From positions 1 to 64,000 of the forward strand of contig NZ_FWFG01000030.1 in assembly GCF_900163655.1 (NCBI RefSeq): 64,000 bases of DNA, in the 5' to 3' direction. The notes under the pieces were generated by a model. The model worked only from the letters and a program-made list of their open reading frames with translations, did not search any database and was not told the DNA's origin. Positions 8,240 through 16,430 of this stretch are shown here, one piece after another (position 1 is the first letter of the stretch; each line of letters opens with the position of its first letter). Origin of the DNA: Brachybacterium nesterenkovii. GTDB lineage: Bacteria; Actinomycetota; Actinomycetes; Actinomycetales; Dermabacteraceae. The position numbers and the translations under genes were made by a program.

Positions 8240-8853
8240 CGGGGATCCTCGGCATGGGGGGCGCGGGCGCGGTGCGCCGGGGCGATCGGGGCGACAGGCG
8301 GCGGAGCGGGCGGCAGGCCCCCGGCAGCGGCGAGCATGGACGACCAGGCGGAGAAGTGCGGGCCCAGATCGACGTCCGTGCCCGGTTCCTCGTCCGGGGT
8401 CCACGACACGCGCATCTCGATATCGACCGTCGAGGGCCGCGAGGCGAGCGCGCCGTAGCTCTGGGAGACCACGCGCGTGGCGGTGCAGCCCAGCTCGTGC
8501 ACGGACGCTTCGGACAGCTCGAGGGACTCGGTGACCCAGGACCATGCGACGTCGCCCAGCATGGCCTCGACGGCGAACTCGGGCTCGAGCTGCGCCTGGA
8601 CGAGCGCGACGAAGCGGTAGCGGCCGTCCCAGGCGTCATCGCCCGCGGGATCGAAGAGGACCACCAGGCGACCGCTCGCGAGCTCCTCGTCGTGCAGGTC
8701 GACCTCGGCGTTCGCGGCCCAGGTGTGCGGGGCCATCTTCCCGGGGGAGGGGATCTCGCTCCAGCGGACCTCCGGCCTCAGCTGCGTCGCGGTCATCGCC
8801 GAGATCGCCTCGGAGAAGCCGTGGTCGGGAGGGATGAGACGGTGGACGGGCAC
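8236..8853 (-). CDS. DUF3000 domain-containing protein
   Basis: This 205-residue protein carries the DUF3000 signature: RPEVRWSEIPSPGKMAPHTWA, GRLVVLFDPAGDDAWDGRYRFVAL, then WSWVTESLE and MRVSWTP. The family is restricted to Actinomycetota and has no assigned function. It is regularly found upstream of the RNase D gene, as here, with an ATGA overlap. The GTG at 8853 is chosen because TACGCT (8860-8865) lies 6 nt upstream with no Shine-Dalgarno, indicating a leaderless mRNA. The C-terminus is Pro/Ala-rich and probably disordered. Confidence 0.8.
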   Translation of the reverse strand: MPVHRLIPPDHGFSEAISAMTATQLRPEVRWSEIPSPGKMAPHTWAANAEVDLHDEELASGRLVVLFDPAGDDAWDGRYRFVALVQAQLEPEFAVEAMLGDVAWSWVTESLELSEASVHELGCTATRVVSQSYGALASRPSTVDIEMRVSWTPDEEPGTDVDLGPHFSAWSSMLAAAGGLPPAPPPVAPIAPAHRARAPHAEDPR

Positions 8854-8917
8854 GCTGGGAGCGTAGCGGCCCGCCGCGGGCGCGTCGGGCAGGCGCGCCG
8901 CGGGCGCGGGCGTCCGG

Positions 8918-9340
8918 TCAGTCGCGGTGGCGCAGGCTGATGGAGTTGATGCAGAAGCGCTCGTCGGTGGGGGTGGGGAAGCCCTCGCCGGAGAACACAT
9001 GGCCCAGATGCGAGCCGCAGCGCGCGCAGCGCACCTCGACGCGCCGCATCCCCAGCGAGTCGTCCTCCAGCAGCTCGACGGCGTCGGAGTCGCGCGGGGC
9101 CCAGAACGCGGGCCAGCCGCAGTGCGCATCGAACTGGGTCTCGGCGGTGAACAGCTCGGCGCCGCAGGCACGGCACTCGTAGACGCCTGCCGGGCGCACC
9201 TCCTCGTACTCCCCGGTGAAGGGGACCTCGGTGCCGCCCTCTCGCAGGACGCGGTGCTCGGCGGGGCTCAGGCGCTCTCGCCACTGCTCGGGGGTCAGGG
9301 CGATCGGGTACTCGCCCTCGCCGATGGGTCGCTCGTCCAT
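8918..9340 (-). CDS. msrB: Peptide-methionine (R)-S-oxide reductase
   Basis: This 140-residue enzyme reduces methionine-R-sulfoxide in oxidised proteins. It has all the MsrB hallmarks: two CxxC zinc pairs (CRAC and CARC), the HCGWPAFW motif and the catalytic cysteine in RFCINSISL near the C-terminus. GGAGG lies 8 nt before the ATG, which starts 1 nt after the stop of the gene at 9342-9878, so the two form a tight operon. The context suggests a cytoplasmic oxidative-stress repair function. Confidence 0.95.
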   Translation of the reverse strand: MDERPIGEGEYPIALTPEQWRERLSPAEHRVLREGGTEVPFTGEYEEVRPAGVYECRACGAELFTAETQFDAHCGWPAFWAPRDSDAVELLEDDSLGMRRVEVRCARCGSHLGHVFSGEGFPTPTDERFCINSISLRHRD

Positions 9341-9341
9341 T

Positions 9342-9878
9342 TCAGGAGCCTCCGATCATGGTTGATCCCGGGTACAGGTGCAGCACGGTGGCGTGCAGGT
9401 GGTCCTCGACGCGGTGCGCCCAGTCCTGCGCGAAGGTCTCCTCGAACAGCTGGGGGTCGGAGAACACGACCACGGCCTGCGAGGAGCAGTCGTCCAGCAG
9501 GCCCTGGACGGCCTCAAGCGGGTCGCCGTCGCACAGCGTCCCCTCGACGGTGCAGCCGACCTTGCGGAAGGACGCCGTCGTGGCCTCGAGAGCCTCCTGG
9601 GCGTGGCGGGCGGCGTGCTCGGCGCGCTCGTGGCGCGCGCGCACGGCGACCGCCTCCCACGCGCCCCGCAGGTCAATGAGCCCCAGGGCGTCGATCACCT
9701 CCGCCACCAGGGAGCGGTGCGCATCGCGGGGGACGAGCACCCGCACCGCCAGGGCGTCGGGGCTCGCGGCGTCGGCCTCCTCCTGCTCCGCGGGATCGAG
9801 GCCCAGGTAGCGCAGGGCGGTCATGGCGTCGGAGGTCGAGACGGGGACCTCCGACAGGACGATGAACGAGGTGCTCAT
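9342..9878 (-). CDS. Conserved hypothetical, universal-stress-like fold
   Basis: A 178-residue protein of unknown function. Short beta strands (SFIVLSEV, AVRVLVPR, QAVVVFSD, ATVLHLYPG) alternate with helices, including a long Ala/Glu-rich helix (ARHERAEHAARHAQEALEATTASF). This order resembles a Rossmann-like universal stress protein, but the UspA ATP loop G-x2-G-x9-G is not evident, so the fold is an inference. It precedes msrB by 1 nt and may share its stress role. TACGAT (9886-9891) sits 7 nt before the ATG, indicating a leaderless start. Confidence 0.6.
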   Translation of the reverse strand: MSTSFIVLSEVPVSTSDAMTALRYLGLDPAEQEEADAASPDALAVRVLVPRDAHRSLVAEVIDALGLIDLRGAWEAVAVRARHERAEHAARHAQEALEATTASFRKVGCTVEGTLCDGDPLEAVQGLLDDCSSQAVVVFSDPQLFEETFAQDWAHRVEDHLHATVLHLYPGSTMIGGS

Positions 9879-9942
9879 GGTGGTGATCGTACGCGCGACA
9901 GACGCCCCGGCGGGACCCAGCGCCCGCTCGTAGACTCCCGAT

Positions 9943-11286
9943 ATGAGGACTCGCACGCCCCGTCGTCCGCGCATCCGCCAAGCCGGGCAGGCGGTGCCGG
10001 TGCCCTCGCGCTGGCGCGGGGCCGGAGCGATCGGCCTGGCAGGGGCGGGGGCCTCGTTCATCGCAAGCACCCTCGCGCTCGGCGTCGGGGCGCGCGTCAT
10101 GGCCCGCATCCCCCTCCTCCCGGCCGGGCGGGAGAAGTCCGACGCCGTCGTGCGGGCCGCCTTCGTCGACCGCGTGCACCTCGACGCGACGCCCGAGACC
10201 CGGCGCCCCGGCGTCCTCGCGATCCGGCAGGGCGGGGGAGCCCTCAGCGCCCGCCTCGGCGCGGTCACCGGGCACCCGACGCCGACGACCGTGGCCCGCC
10301 CGCTCCTCGCGCTCGACGCCGACCGCCCGGGCGCGCGGCTCGAGGCCGGCGCCGCGAGCACCAACGGCTACTTCTGGGCGGGCGATCCGATGACGGCCCA
10401 CGGCCTCGTGTTCGAGGAGGTGGACGTGGCCTCGCCCGTCGGCGCCATGCCGGCCTGGCTGGTGCCGCCCGGCGACGACGAGGCCGCGGACGGCGCGCGC
10501 TCCCACGGGACCTGGGCGGTCATCGTCCACGGGCACGGCGCGACGCGCGGCGAGAGCCTGCGCCTGCTGCCGCTGCTGCACCGCCTGGGGATCACGGCGC
10601 TCGCGATCACCTACCGCAACGATGCCGGGGCCGCCGCATCCGCCGACCGCATGATGCACCTGGGCGCCGCCGAATGGGAGGACGCCGAGGCCGCCGTCGC
10701 CTTCGCCCTCGAGCACGGGGCCCGCCGCGTCGTCCTGATCGGCCTGTCCATGGGCGGCGGCATCGCCCTGCGCACCTCGGTGCTGTCCGCGCATCGCGAG
10801 CAGATCGCCGCCCTCGTCCTCGACAGCCCCGCCGTCGACTGGCACGACATCCTCGACCACCACGCCCGGGCGCTGAAGGCGCCGCGCCCGCTGCGAGCCC
10901 TCGCCCTGTGGATGATGCGCTCGCCGTGGGGCGCGCGCAGCGTCCGCCTCCACGAGCCCATCGCGCTCGAGCAGATGCACGCGCCCTTCTACGCCGAGCA
11001 TCTGGCCCATCCGACGCTCCTGCTGCACGCCATGGCCGACACGACCGTGCCGCCGGCGCCCAGCGCGGTCCTCGCGCATCTGCGGCCCGACCTCGTGCGC
11101 TTCGAGCCCTTCGCGCAGGCCACGCACACGCGCGAATGGAACACCGACCCGGAGCGCTGCGAGCGGATCGTCGCCGGATTCCTCGACGAGGTGCTGGGGC
11201 TCGGCATCGACGTCGAGCGCCTCGTGCTGCCGGTCCGGGACCCGGCCGCGCCGCCTCAGGAGAGGTCGTCGGGCAGGCGCCTGTAG
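9943..11286 (+). CDS. Alpha/beta hydrolase with N-terminal membrane segment
   Basis: This 447-residue protein has a basic N-terminus and one hydrophobic segment (residues about 27-55), then a long spacer and a C-terminal alpha/beta-hydrolase domain. The domain shows an oxyanion-type VIVHGHGATRGES, the nucleophile elbow GLSMGGG, and a late Asp (HAMADTTVP) and His (ATHTREW). It resembles BAAT/FrsA-like acyl or peptide hydrolases; the substrate is unknown. TAGACT (9931-9936) lies 6 nt before the ATG, so the mRNA is probably leaderless. The last 31 bp overlap the convergent RibD-like gene. Confidence 0.8.
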   Translation: MRTRTPRRPRIRQAGQAVPVPSRWRGAGAIGLAGAGASFIASTLALGVGARVMARIPLLPAGREKSDAVVRAAFVDRVHLDATPETRRPGVLAIRQGGGALSARLGAVTGHPTPTTVARPLLALDADRPGARLEAGAASTNGYFWAGDPMTAHGLVFEEVDVASPVGAMPAWLVPPGDDEAADGARSHGTWAVIVHGHGATRGESLRLLPLLHRLGITALAITYRNDAGAAASADRMMHLGAAEWEDAEAAVAFALEHGARRVVLIGLSMGGGIALRTSVLSAHREQIAALVLDSPAVDWHDILDHHARALKAPRPLRALALWMMRSPWGARSVRLHEPIALEQMHAPFYAEHLAHPTLLLHAMADTTVPPAPSAVLAHLRPDLVRFEPFAQATHTREWNTDPERCERIVAGFLDEVLGLGIDVERLVLPVRDPAAPPQERSSGRRL

Positions 11287-12005
11287 CGCGCAGCGTGGGC
11301 GTGCTCGCCGATCAGCAGCGAGCGCAGCTCCCAGCGGCCGTCGTGGAGAGGGCCGTCGACCGCGCGGGGCGAGGGGCCGCCGACGGTGCGGTGCGTCGTC
11401 GACAGGCACAGCTCGTCGAGCAGGCCTGCGGCGGCGAAGCGCCCCAGGCTGGAGGGGCCGCCCTCGATCTGGATGCCGCGGTGGCCGCGCGCGACCAGGG
11501 CCGCGACGACCTCGGCGGGGGAGTCCGCGCCGATCACGCGGTCGGCGGGCCAGCCCGATCGCGCGGTGACGGCGGAGACGGCGTCGCGCGGGGCGATCAG
11601 CAGCGTCGGCCAGTCGGGCTCGATGCTCGCGGGCACCTGGCCGCTCGAGGTCATGATCGCGAGCACGGGCCGGTCGGCGCCTCCCGGGCGCCGCGACGGA
11701 TCCCGCAGGTCCCCTCGCCCGGCAGGGCGCCGGTAGTCCTCCGTGCGGACCGTGGAGGCGCCGACCAGGACCGCATCGGCCAGCGCCCGCAGGACGCCGA
11801 AGACGAAGGAGTCGTCCGGGTTCGACAGCGACCCGCTCGTCCCGTCGGCCCCGGCGATCGCCCCGTCGATCGTCGCGTTCATCATCGCCCGCACGGTTGT
11901 GCCGGGCCCGTAGGCGTACAGATCCGCGAGGGCGGCGGCGCCCGCGCCGTCGTGCGTCAGCGCGGTGGGCGGGCAGGGGGCTCCGTCGCGCAGGACCAGA
12001 TGCAT
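11256..12005 (-). CDS. Pyrimidine reductase / RibD C-terminal (DHFR-fold) protein
   Basis: This 249-residue protein is a stand-alone RibD_C/dihydrofolate-reductase-fold domain. MMNATIDGAIAG and DSFVFGVLRALADAVLVGASTVRTEDY match the substrate-binding start, and IQIEGGPSSLGRFAAAGLLDELCL matches the NADPH-binding end. In riboflavin synthesis this fold reduces the ribosylamino-pyrimidine, but such orphan actinobacterial versions lie outside rib operons and may be general reductases. GAGGAG lies 6 nt before the ATG. The 3' end overlaps the convergent hydrolase gene by 31 bp, an antisense overlap. Confidence 0.8.
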   Translation of the reverse strand: MHLVLRDGAPCPPTALTHDGAGAAALADLYAYGPGTTVRAMMNATIDGAIAGADGTSGSLSNPDDSFVFGVLRALADAVLVGASTVRTEDYRRPAGRGDLRDPSRRPGGADRPVLAIMTSSGQVPASIEPDWPTLLIAPRDAVSAVTARSGWPADRVIGADSPAEVVAALVARGHRGIQIEGGPSSLGRFAAAGLLDELCLSTTHRTVGGPSPRAVDGPLHDGRWELRSLLIGEHAHAARYRRLPDDLS

Positions 12006-12039
12006 CGGTGCTCCTCGGGGCGGGGTCGGCGGCGCCTGC

Positions 12040-12600
12040 TCAGCCTACGGGCAGGCCCGGGACCCGGCCCGCCGAGTCCTCCCCGAGCACCGCGTGGGCG
12101 AGCGCGTGGACGGCGAGCATGATCGGCATCAGCAGCGCCCCTGCGGCGGCGAGTGCGGCAGGGGAGGGAGCCGCGGCACCGTCATCGCGCAGGACCCGGC
12201 GCGCATGCACCCAGAACGGGATGACCACGGTCGGCGCCGTGAGCACGCCGGAGGTGTAGCCGCGAGCGGCGACGGAGGCCGCGATGTGGGTGATGCCGTG
12301 CATCCCGAAGCCCTCGAGGACGGTGCGGGAGATCGGGTCGCGGAAGCGCGTGCGCGCGCCGAGCGCGCTCGCGGCCGCCATGAGGGAACCCATCATGACG
12401 ATGGCGAGCGCCACGTGCTCCTGGGACAGGCCCCGGTCCCGCACGGCGGCGGGCACGGGGACGGCGGCGGGGACTCGGCGCAGCGCTGCCCGGGACCCCG
12501 ACCGCATGGTCATGAGCTCCTCGAGATCGTTCAGGCACCAGGCGGCGAAGAGTCCCAGGGCTACGCGATCCGTGCGCGCCATGTGCTGACGACCGGTCAT
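12040..12600 (-). CDS. HXXEE-domain membrane protein
   Basis: This 186-residue membrane protein has about four hydrophobic helices. Near the N-terminus AAWCLNDLEELMTM matches the acidic EE element that names the HXXEE family, with the histidine position replaced. Two further family elements are GMHGITHIAASV and PTVVIPFWVHARRV. The family is uncharacterised; conserved His and Glu residues facing the membrane hint at metal binding, which is inference. TAGGCT (12607-12612 on the other strand) lies 6 nt upstream of the ATG, so the gene is probably leaderless and divergent from zapE. Confidence 0.65.
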   Translation of the reverse strand: MTGRQHMARTDRVALGLFAAWCLNDLEELMTMRSGSRAALRRVPAAVPVPAAVRDRGLSQEHVALAIVMMGSLMAAASALGARTRFRDPISRTVLEGFGMHGITHIAASVAARGYTSGVLTAPTVVIPFWVHARRVLRDDGAAAPSPAALAAAGALLMPIMLAVHALAHAVLGEDSAGRVPGLPVG

Positions 12601-12657
12601 GGACCGAGCCTATACCGTGCCGCGCGGCCGGGGAGGATCGCCATAGAATCGTCGGCT

Positions 12658-13686
12658 GTGACCGAAGCGCTCGCCGACCGCCGCCCCGTCCCCTCTCTCG
12701 ACCGGCTCGTCGCCGACCTGGTGCCGCCGCCGCGCTTCGCGGACGCGCGGCTGGAGACCTACGTGCCCGACCCCGCGCACCCCTCGCAGGCCCAGGCCAA
12801 GGAGCGCATCGGCGCCTTCGCCGCGCAGCTCGGACGCCCGCGCTCCGGCGGCGGCCTCCTCGCCCGCCTCCGGGGAAAGGACACGGCGGCCCCGGCCCAC
12901 GGCCTGTACCTCGACGGCGGCTACGGCGTGGGCAAGACGCACCTGCTCGCCTCGCTGTTCCACGTCGCCCCCGGCCGCCCCGTCTACGGCACCTTCGTCG
13001 AGTACACGAACCTCGTCGGCGCGATGGGCTACCAGAACGCCGTCGAGCTGTTCTCGAGCGCGTCCGTCCTGTGCATCGACGAGTTCGAGCTCGACGACGT
13101 GGGCGACACGCTGCTGATAACCCGCCTGATCCGCGAGCTGTCCGACGCCGGGGTGGCCGTCGTCGCGACGTCGAACACGCTGCCCGAGGCGCTCGGCGAG
13201 GGCCGCTTCGCCGCCCAGGACTTCCTGCGCGAGATCCAGTCGATGGCCGAGCGCTTCGACGTGCTGCGCATCGACGGCGAGGACTACCGCCACCGCGGCG
13301 GCGACGTCCGCACCCCGCCGCTGGCGGAGGAGACCGTCCGCGAGCACGCCGCCGCGACTGACGGCGCGACCCTCGACGGCTTCGAGGACCTCCTCGCGCA
13401 CCTCAAGGAGGTCCACCCCTCCCGCTACGGCGCGATGATCGACGACATCCGCTGCGTGCACCTGACCGGGCTGCGCACGATCACCGACCACCACGACGGC
13501 CTGCGGTTCGTCGTCCTCGTCGACCGGCTCTACGACCGCGAGGTGCCCGTGCTGGCCTCCGGCACGGACGTCGCCGAGATCTACACCGGTGAGCTGCTGG
13601 CCAGCGGGTACCGCAAGAAGTACTACCGCTCGCTGTCCCGCCTGGCCTCGCTCGCGCGCGACGGCGCGGCGCTCGCCGGCGTCTGA
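12658..13686 (+). CDS. zapE: Cell-division ATPase ZapE (AFG1-like)
   Basis: This 342-residue P-loop ATPase of the AFG1/ZapE family has Walker A GGYGVGKTH (residues about 87-95), Walker B VLCIDEFELDD (about 137), a sensor-like VVATSN, and the family segment IYTGELLASGYRKKYYRS near the end. In Escherichia coli ZapE acts at the division ring under stress; the role in Actinomycetota is inferred. The GTG start lies 8 nt after TAGAAT (12644-12649) and lacks a Shine-Dalgarno site. The 57-bp gap to the HXXEE gene therefore carries two back-to-back leaderless promoters. Confidence 0.88.
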   Translation: MTEALADRRPVPSLDRLVADLVPPPRFADARLETYVPDPAHPSQAQAKERIGAFAAQLGRPRSGGGLLARLRGKDTAAPAHGLYLDGGYGVGKTHLLASLFHVAPGRPVYGTFVEYTNLVGAMGYQNAVELFSSASVLCIDEFELDDVGDTLLITRLIRELSDAGVAVVATSNTLPEALGEGRFAAQDFLREIQSMAERFDVLRIDGEDYRHRGGDVRTPPLAEETVREHAAATDGATLDGFEDLLAHLKEVHPSRYGAMIDDIRCVHLTGLRTITDHHDGLRFVVLVDRLYDREVPVLASGTDVAEIYTGELLASGYRKKYYRSLSRLASLARDGAALAGV

Positions 13687-13888
13687 GGGGTCAGCGGGCG
13701 CGGCTCCAGGGCGCGTGATCGCCCGTGGCGTGCTCGGGCCGGTGGTCGCTCTCTGCTTCGCGAGAGGAGACGCGAGCGCGTCCGGCCCGGGGCGGACCCG
13801 TGAGGAGCCGCGGATCGCCATCGATCACCTGATTCGAGACGGCGCACGACCGATGCCGACGACAGCGTGTCGGCTGGCATTGCTGGAC

Positions 13889-13906
13889 GGTACCGCCCGC
13901 AGTACC
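13889..13906. promoter_or_regulatory. Inverted repeat over the hicA promoter
   Basis: GGTAC-N8-GTACC runs into the putative -10 box TACCAT (13903-13908), which lies 6 nt before the hicA GTG. The position fits an autoregulatory operator for the HicAB complex, though the arms are only 5 bp. Confidence 0.4.
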
Positions 13907-13914
13907 ATGAACGC

Positions 13915-14163
13915 GTGCCTTATGTTGCGAAGGTCCTCGCCCAGATGCGAGCCAATCCCCGCAACATCAGCTATGCCGATGTGTTGAAGGTGTGCGAGCA
14001 CTACTTCGGGCCAGCCCGGAACACCGGCGGTTCGCATGCGGTGTTCAAGACGCCATGGCCGGGCGACCCGCGGGTCAACATCCAGAACGACCACGGCAAG
14101 GCGAAGGCCTACCAGGTCAAGCAGGTCCTGCAGGCCATCGAGAAGGTGGAGGGAAACCGATGA
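13915..14163 (+). CDS. hicA: HicA-family toxin (mRNA interferase)
   Basis: This 82-residue protein matches the HicA double-stranded-RNA-binding-like fold: helix ISYADVLKVCEHYF, then NTGGSHAVFKTPWPGDPRVNIQ with the catalytic histidine in GGSH, then a C-terminal helix YQVKQVLQAIEKV. HicA toxins cleave mRNA and are neutralised by HicB. The GTG at 13915 is favoured over an upstream ATG at 13867 because TACCAT lies 6 nt before it (leaderless) and the family start fits. Its stop overlaps the hicB start (ATGA). At 82 residues it is longer than the typical 60-residue HicA owing to a short N-terminal extension. Confidence 0.82.
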   Translation: MPYVAKVLAQMRANPRNISYADVLKVCEHYFGPARNTGGSHAVFKTPWPGDPRVNIQNDHGKAKAYQVKQVLQAIEKVEGNR

Positions 14164-14504
14164 GCACGACGGCAGTCGACCCCGCGCGCTACAGCTTCCG
14201 CGTCACCTGGTCGGAACCGGATGAGGAATTCGTGACCACGTGCGTCGAGTTCCCCTCCCTGTCCTGGCTCGATGTCACCCCCGAAGGTGCTCTTGCGGGC
14301 TTGCGGTCGGTCGTCGACGAGGTTGTGGCCGACATGCGCGAGAGGGGCGAGGACGTCCCCGAGCCCTTGTCGACCAGGCACTACTCGGGCAAGTTCCAAG
14401 TGCGCCTGGGCGAAGACCTTCATCGGCGTCTGGTCATGGAGGCTGCCGAGCAGCATGTGAGCCTGAACCAGTACGTCACGCGGAAGCTGGCTGCTGCATC
14501 CTGA
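14160..14504 (+). CDS. hicB: HicB-family antitoxin
   Basis: This 114-residue antitoxin has the partial RNase-H-like HicB domain (YSFRVTWSEPDEEFVTTCVEFPSLSWLDVTPEGAL, residues about 11-45). A C-terminal ribbon-helix-helix segment follows (SGKFQVRLGEDLHRRLVMEA...SLNQYVTRKLA), expected to bind the operator. It overlaps hicA by 4 nt, giving coupled translation. The toxin-first order is the usual one for hicAB. The RHH segment makes self-repression at the GGTAC dyad plausible. It is an isolated module between zapE and the trehalose operon. Confidence 0.85.
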   Translation: MSTTAVDPARYSFRVTWSEPDEEFVTTCVEFPSLSWLDVTPEGALAGLRSVVDEVVADMRERGEDVPEPLSTRHYSGKFQVRLGEDLHRRLVMEAAEQHVSLNQYVTRKLAAAS

Positions 14505-14589
14505 GGTGAAGCGCCCTGCGCACACCTCACGACGACCGCGCCCGCGAGCGGCTGACCACGGAGCAAGACCCGGGGCGCTTCATCAAGAG

Positions 14590-14606
14590 CAGGGGAGCAG
14601 CCCCTG
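14590..14606 (-). terminator. Hairpin after treZ
   Basis: CAGGGG-N5-CCCCTG lies immediately after the treZ stop on the minus strand. The stem is short and GC-rich with no strong U-tract. It is a plausible end of the glgX-treY-treZ transcript. Confidence 0.5.
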
Positions 14607-16430
14607 TCAGGGACAGTGGAAGACGATCGCGCCCTGCCCCCGCAGCGCCAGCGCGTCGGCATCGGCCGTCTCCGGATCCGTGTCGAAGCGTGCGAGGACC
14701 TCTGCCCCGCCCTCGTCGGGCAGCACGATCGGCCCCTCGCCCCGGTGCGCGAGCACGCGGATGCGCCCGCGGCGCAGCACGACGGTCTCCTCGGAGAGGA
14801 TCTCGACGTCCACGCGGCGCAGATCCGGATCCCGGAGGTCCGCCTCGGCGCGGCGCAGGGCCAGCAGCTCGGTGTACCAGGCGAGCATGCGGGCGTGGTC
14901 GCCGTGCTCGGCCTCGGACCAGTCCAGCATCGCCGCCTCGAACGTCGCGCGGTCCTGCGGGTCCGGGATGTCGCCCGACCAGCCCATCTGCGCGAACTCC
15001 TCGGCGCGTCCGGCGCTCACGAGGGGCCCGAGCTCGTCGTCGTGATCGGTGAAGAAGGTGAACGGCGTGCTCGCCGCCCACTCCTCGCCCTGGAACAGCA
15101 TCACGGTCGCGGGACCGCACAGGATCAGGGCCGCGGCGGCGGCGTGGACGCCGAGCGGCGTCGTCGCGTCCGGGCGGTCACCGACGGCCCGGTTGCCCAC
15201 CTGGTCGTGGTCCTGCAGGAAGGCGACGAAGGAGTGCGCGTCGTAGCCCTCGGCGGTCGGGTCGACGGGGGAGCCCCACACCTGGCCCCGGAACGTCGAG
15301 AACGTGCCGGCGTGCTCGAACATGCGGGTGACGCAGCGCGCGAGGACCTCGGCGGAGCCGAAGTCCCCGTAGTAGCCGTCGCGCTCGCCGGTGGACCAGG
15401 CGTGCACGGCGTGGTGGATGTCGTCGGCCCACTGCATGTCCATCCCGAGCCCGCCGTCGGCGGTGGGCGTGACCATGCGGGGGTCGTTGAGGTCGGACTC
15501 CGCGATGAGCGTCAGCGGGCGTCCGAGCGCCGCGGACCAGGAGGCGACGGCGTCCGCGAGCTCGGCCAGCAGGTGGCGGTCGGAGTCGTCGCGCAGCGCG
15601 TGCACGGCGTCCAGGCGCAGGCCGTCCAGGCCCATGTCCACGAGCCAGTGCCGGGCCAGCCCCAGCAGGAACGCGCGGACCTCGGCGGAGCCGTCGGCGT
15701 CGAGGTTCACGGCCGGGCCCCATGGGGTCTCGTGGGTGTCCGTGAAGTACGGGGCGAAGGCCGACAGGTAGTTGCCCGCCGGACCCAGGTGGTTCATCAC
15801 GACGTCCATGACCACCGCGAGACCGCGCTCGTGCGCCGCGGCGACGAAGCGCTCGAGCGCCGCCGGGCCCCCGTAGGCCGCGTGCGTCGCGTACAGGTCC
15901 ACGCCGTCGTACCCCCAGCCCCGCTCGCCCGGGAACGCCGCGACCGGCATCAGCTCGACGGCGTCGACGCCGAGGGCGACGAGATGGTCGAGGCGGGAGA
16001 TCGCGGTGTCGAGCGTGCCGGAGGCGCCGTCCGGTCCGGGGGCGAAGGTGCCCACGTGCAGCTCGTAGATCGTGCCGCCGCGCAGATCGCGCCCTGTCCA
16101 GGACGGATCGGGCGCGGGGGCGTGGACCTCGCTGTCGCCGTGGACGCCGTCGGGCTGGTGCAGCGAGCGGGGATCCGGCAGCCACGGACCGTCGGCGTCC
16201 AGACGGTAGGCGTACCGGTCCCCGGGCACGGCGCGCACCGAGGGCGCGCGGTGCCAGCCGTCGGCGCCGCGCTCCATCGTCGTGACGGTCTCGGCGCCGT
16301 CGCGGCGCACGCGCAGCTCGACGGCGGTCGCCCGGGGAGCCCAGACGGCGAGGTCGGCATGGTCGCGGGGGCCGGGATCCGTTGTGCCCGGCGCGGGCGC
16401 GACAAGCCGAGCCTCATGGGCGGCGGTCAT
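14607..16430 (-). CDS. treZ: Malto-oligosyltrehalose trehalohydrolase
   Basis: This 607-residue GH13 enzyme hydrolyses maltooligosyl-trehalose to release trehalose, the last step of the TreX-TreY-TreZ pathway. An N-terminal carbohydrate-binding beta domain (LAVWAPRATAVELRV) precedes the barrel. Catalytic residues are in DGLRLDAVHAL (nucleophile Asp), LIAESDLND (acid/base Glu) and DHDQVGNRA (third acid). The early segment GGTIYELHVGTF is typical of TreZ. Its ATG overlaps the treY stop (ATGA), so it is translationally coupled as the last gene of the operon. Confidence 0.95.
   Translation of the reverse strand: MTAAHEARLVAPAPGTTDPGPRDHADLAVWAPRATAVELRVRRDGAETVTTMERGADGWHRAPSVRAVPGDRYAYRLDADGPWLPDPRSLHQPDGVHGDSEVHAPAPDPSWTGRDLRGGTIYELHVGTFAPGPDGASGTLDTAISRLDHLVALGVDAVELMPVAAFPGERGWGYDGVDLYATHAAYGGPAALERFVAAAHERGLAVVMDVVMNHLGPAGNYLSAFAPYFTDTHETPWGPAVNLDADGSAEVRAFLLGLARHWLVDMGLDGLRLDAVHALRDDSDRHLLAELADAVASWSAALGRPLTLIAESDLNDPRMVTPTADGGLGMDMQWADDIHHAVHAWSTGERDGYYGDFGSAEVLARCVTRMFEHAGTFSTFRGQVWGSPVDPTAEGYDAHSFVAFLQDHDQVGNRAVGDRPDATTPLGVHAAAAALILCGPATVMLFQGEEWAASTPFTFFTDHDDELGPLVSAGRAEEFAQMGWSGDIPDPQDRATFEAAMLDWSEAEHGDHARMLAWYTELLALRRAEADLRDPDLRRVDVEILSEETVVLRRGRIRVLAHRGEGPIVLPDEGGAEVLARFDTDPETADADALALRGQGAIVFHCP

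Noticed and set aside
14508-14584. GAAGCGCCC and GGGCGCTTC as a long-distance inverted repeat between hicB and treZ
   Set aside because: The arms are short and about 60 nt apart. The compact hairpin at 14590-14606 is a better terminator candidate.
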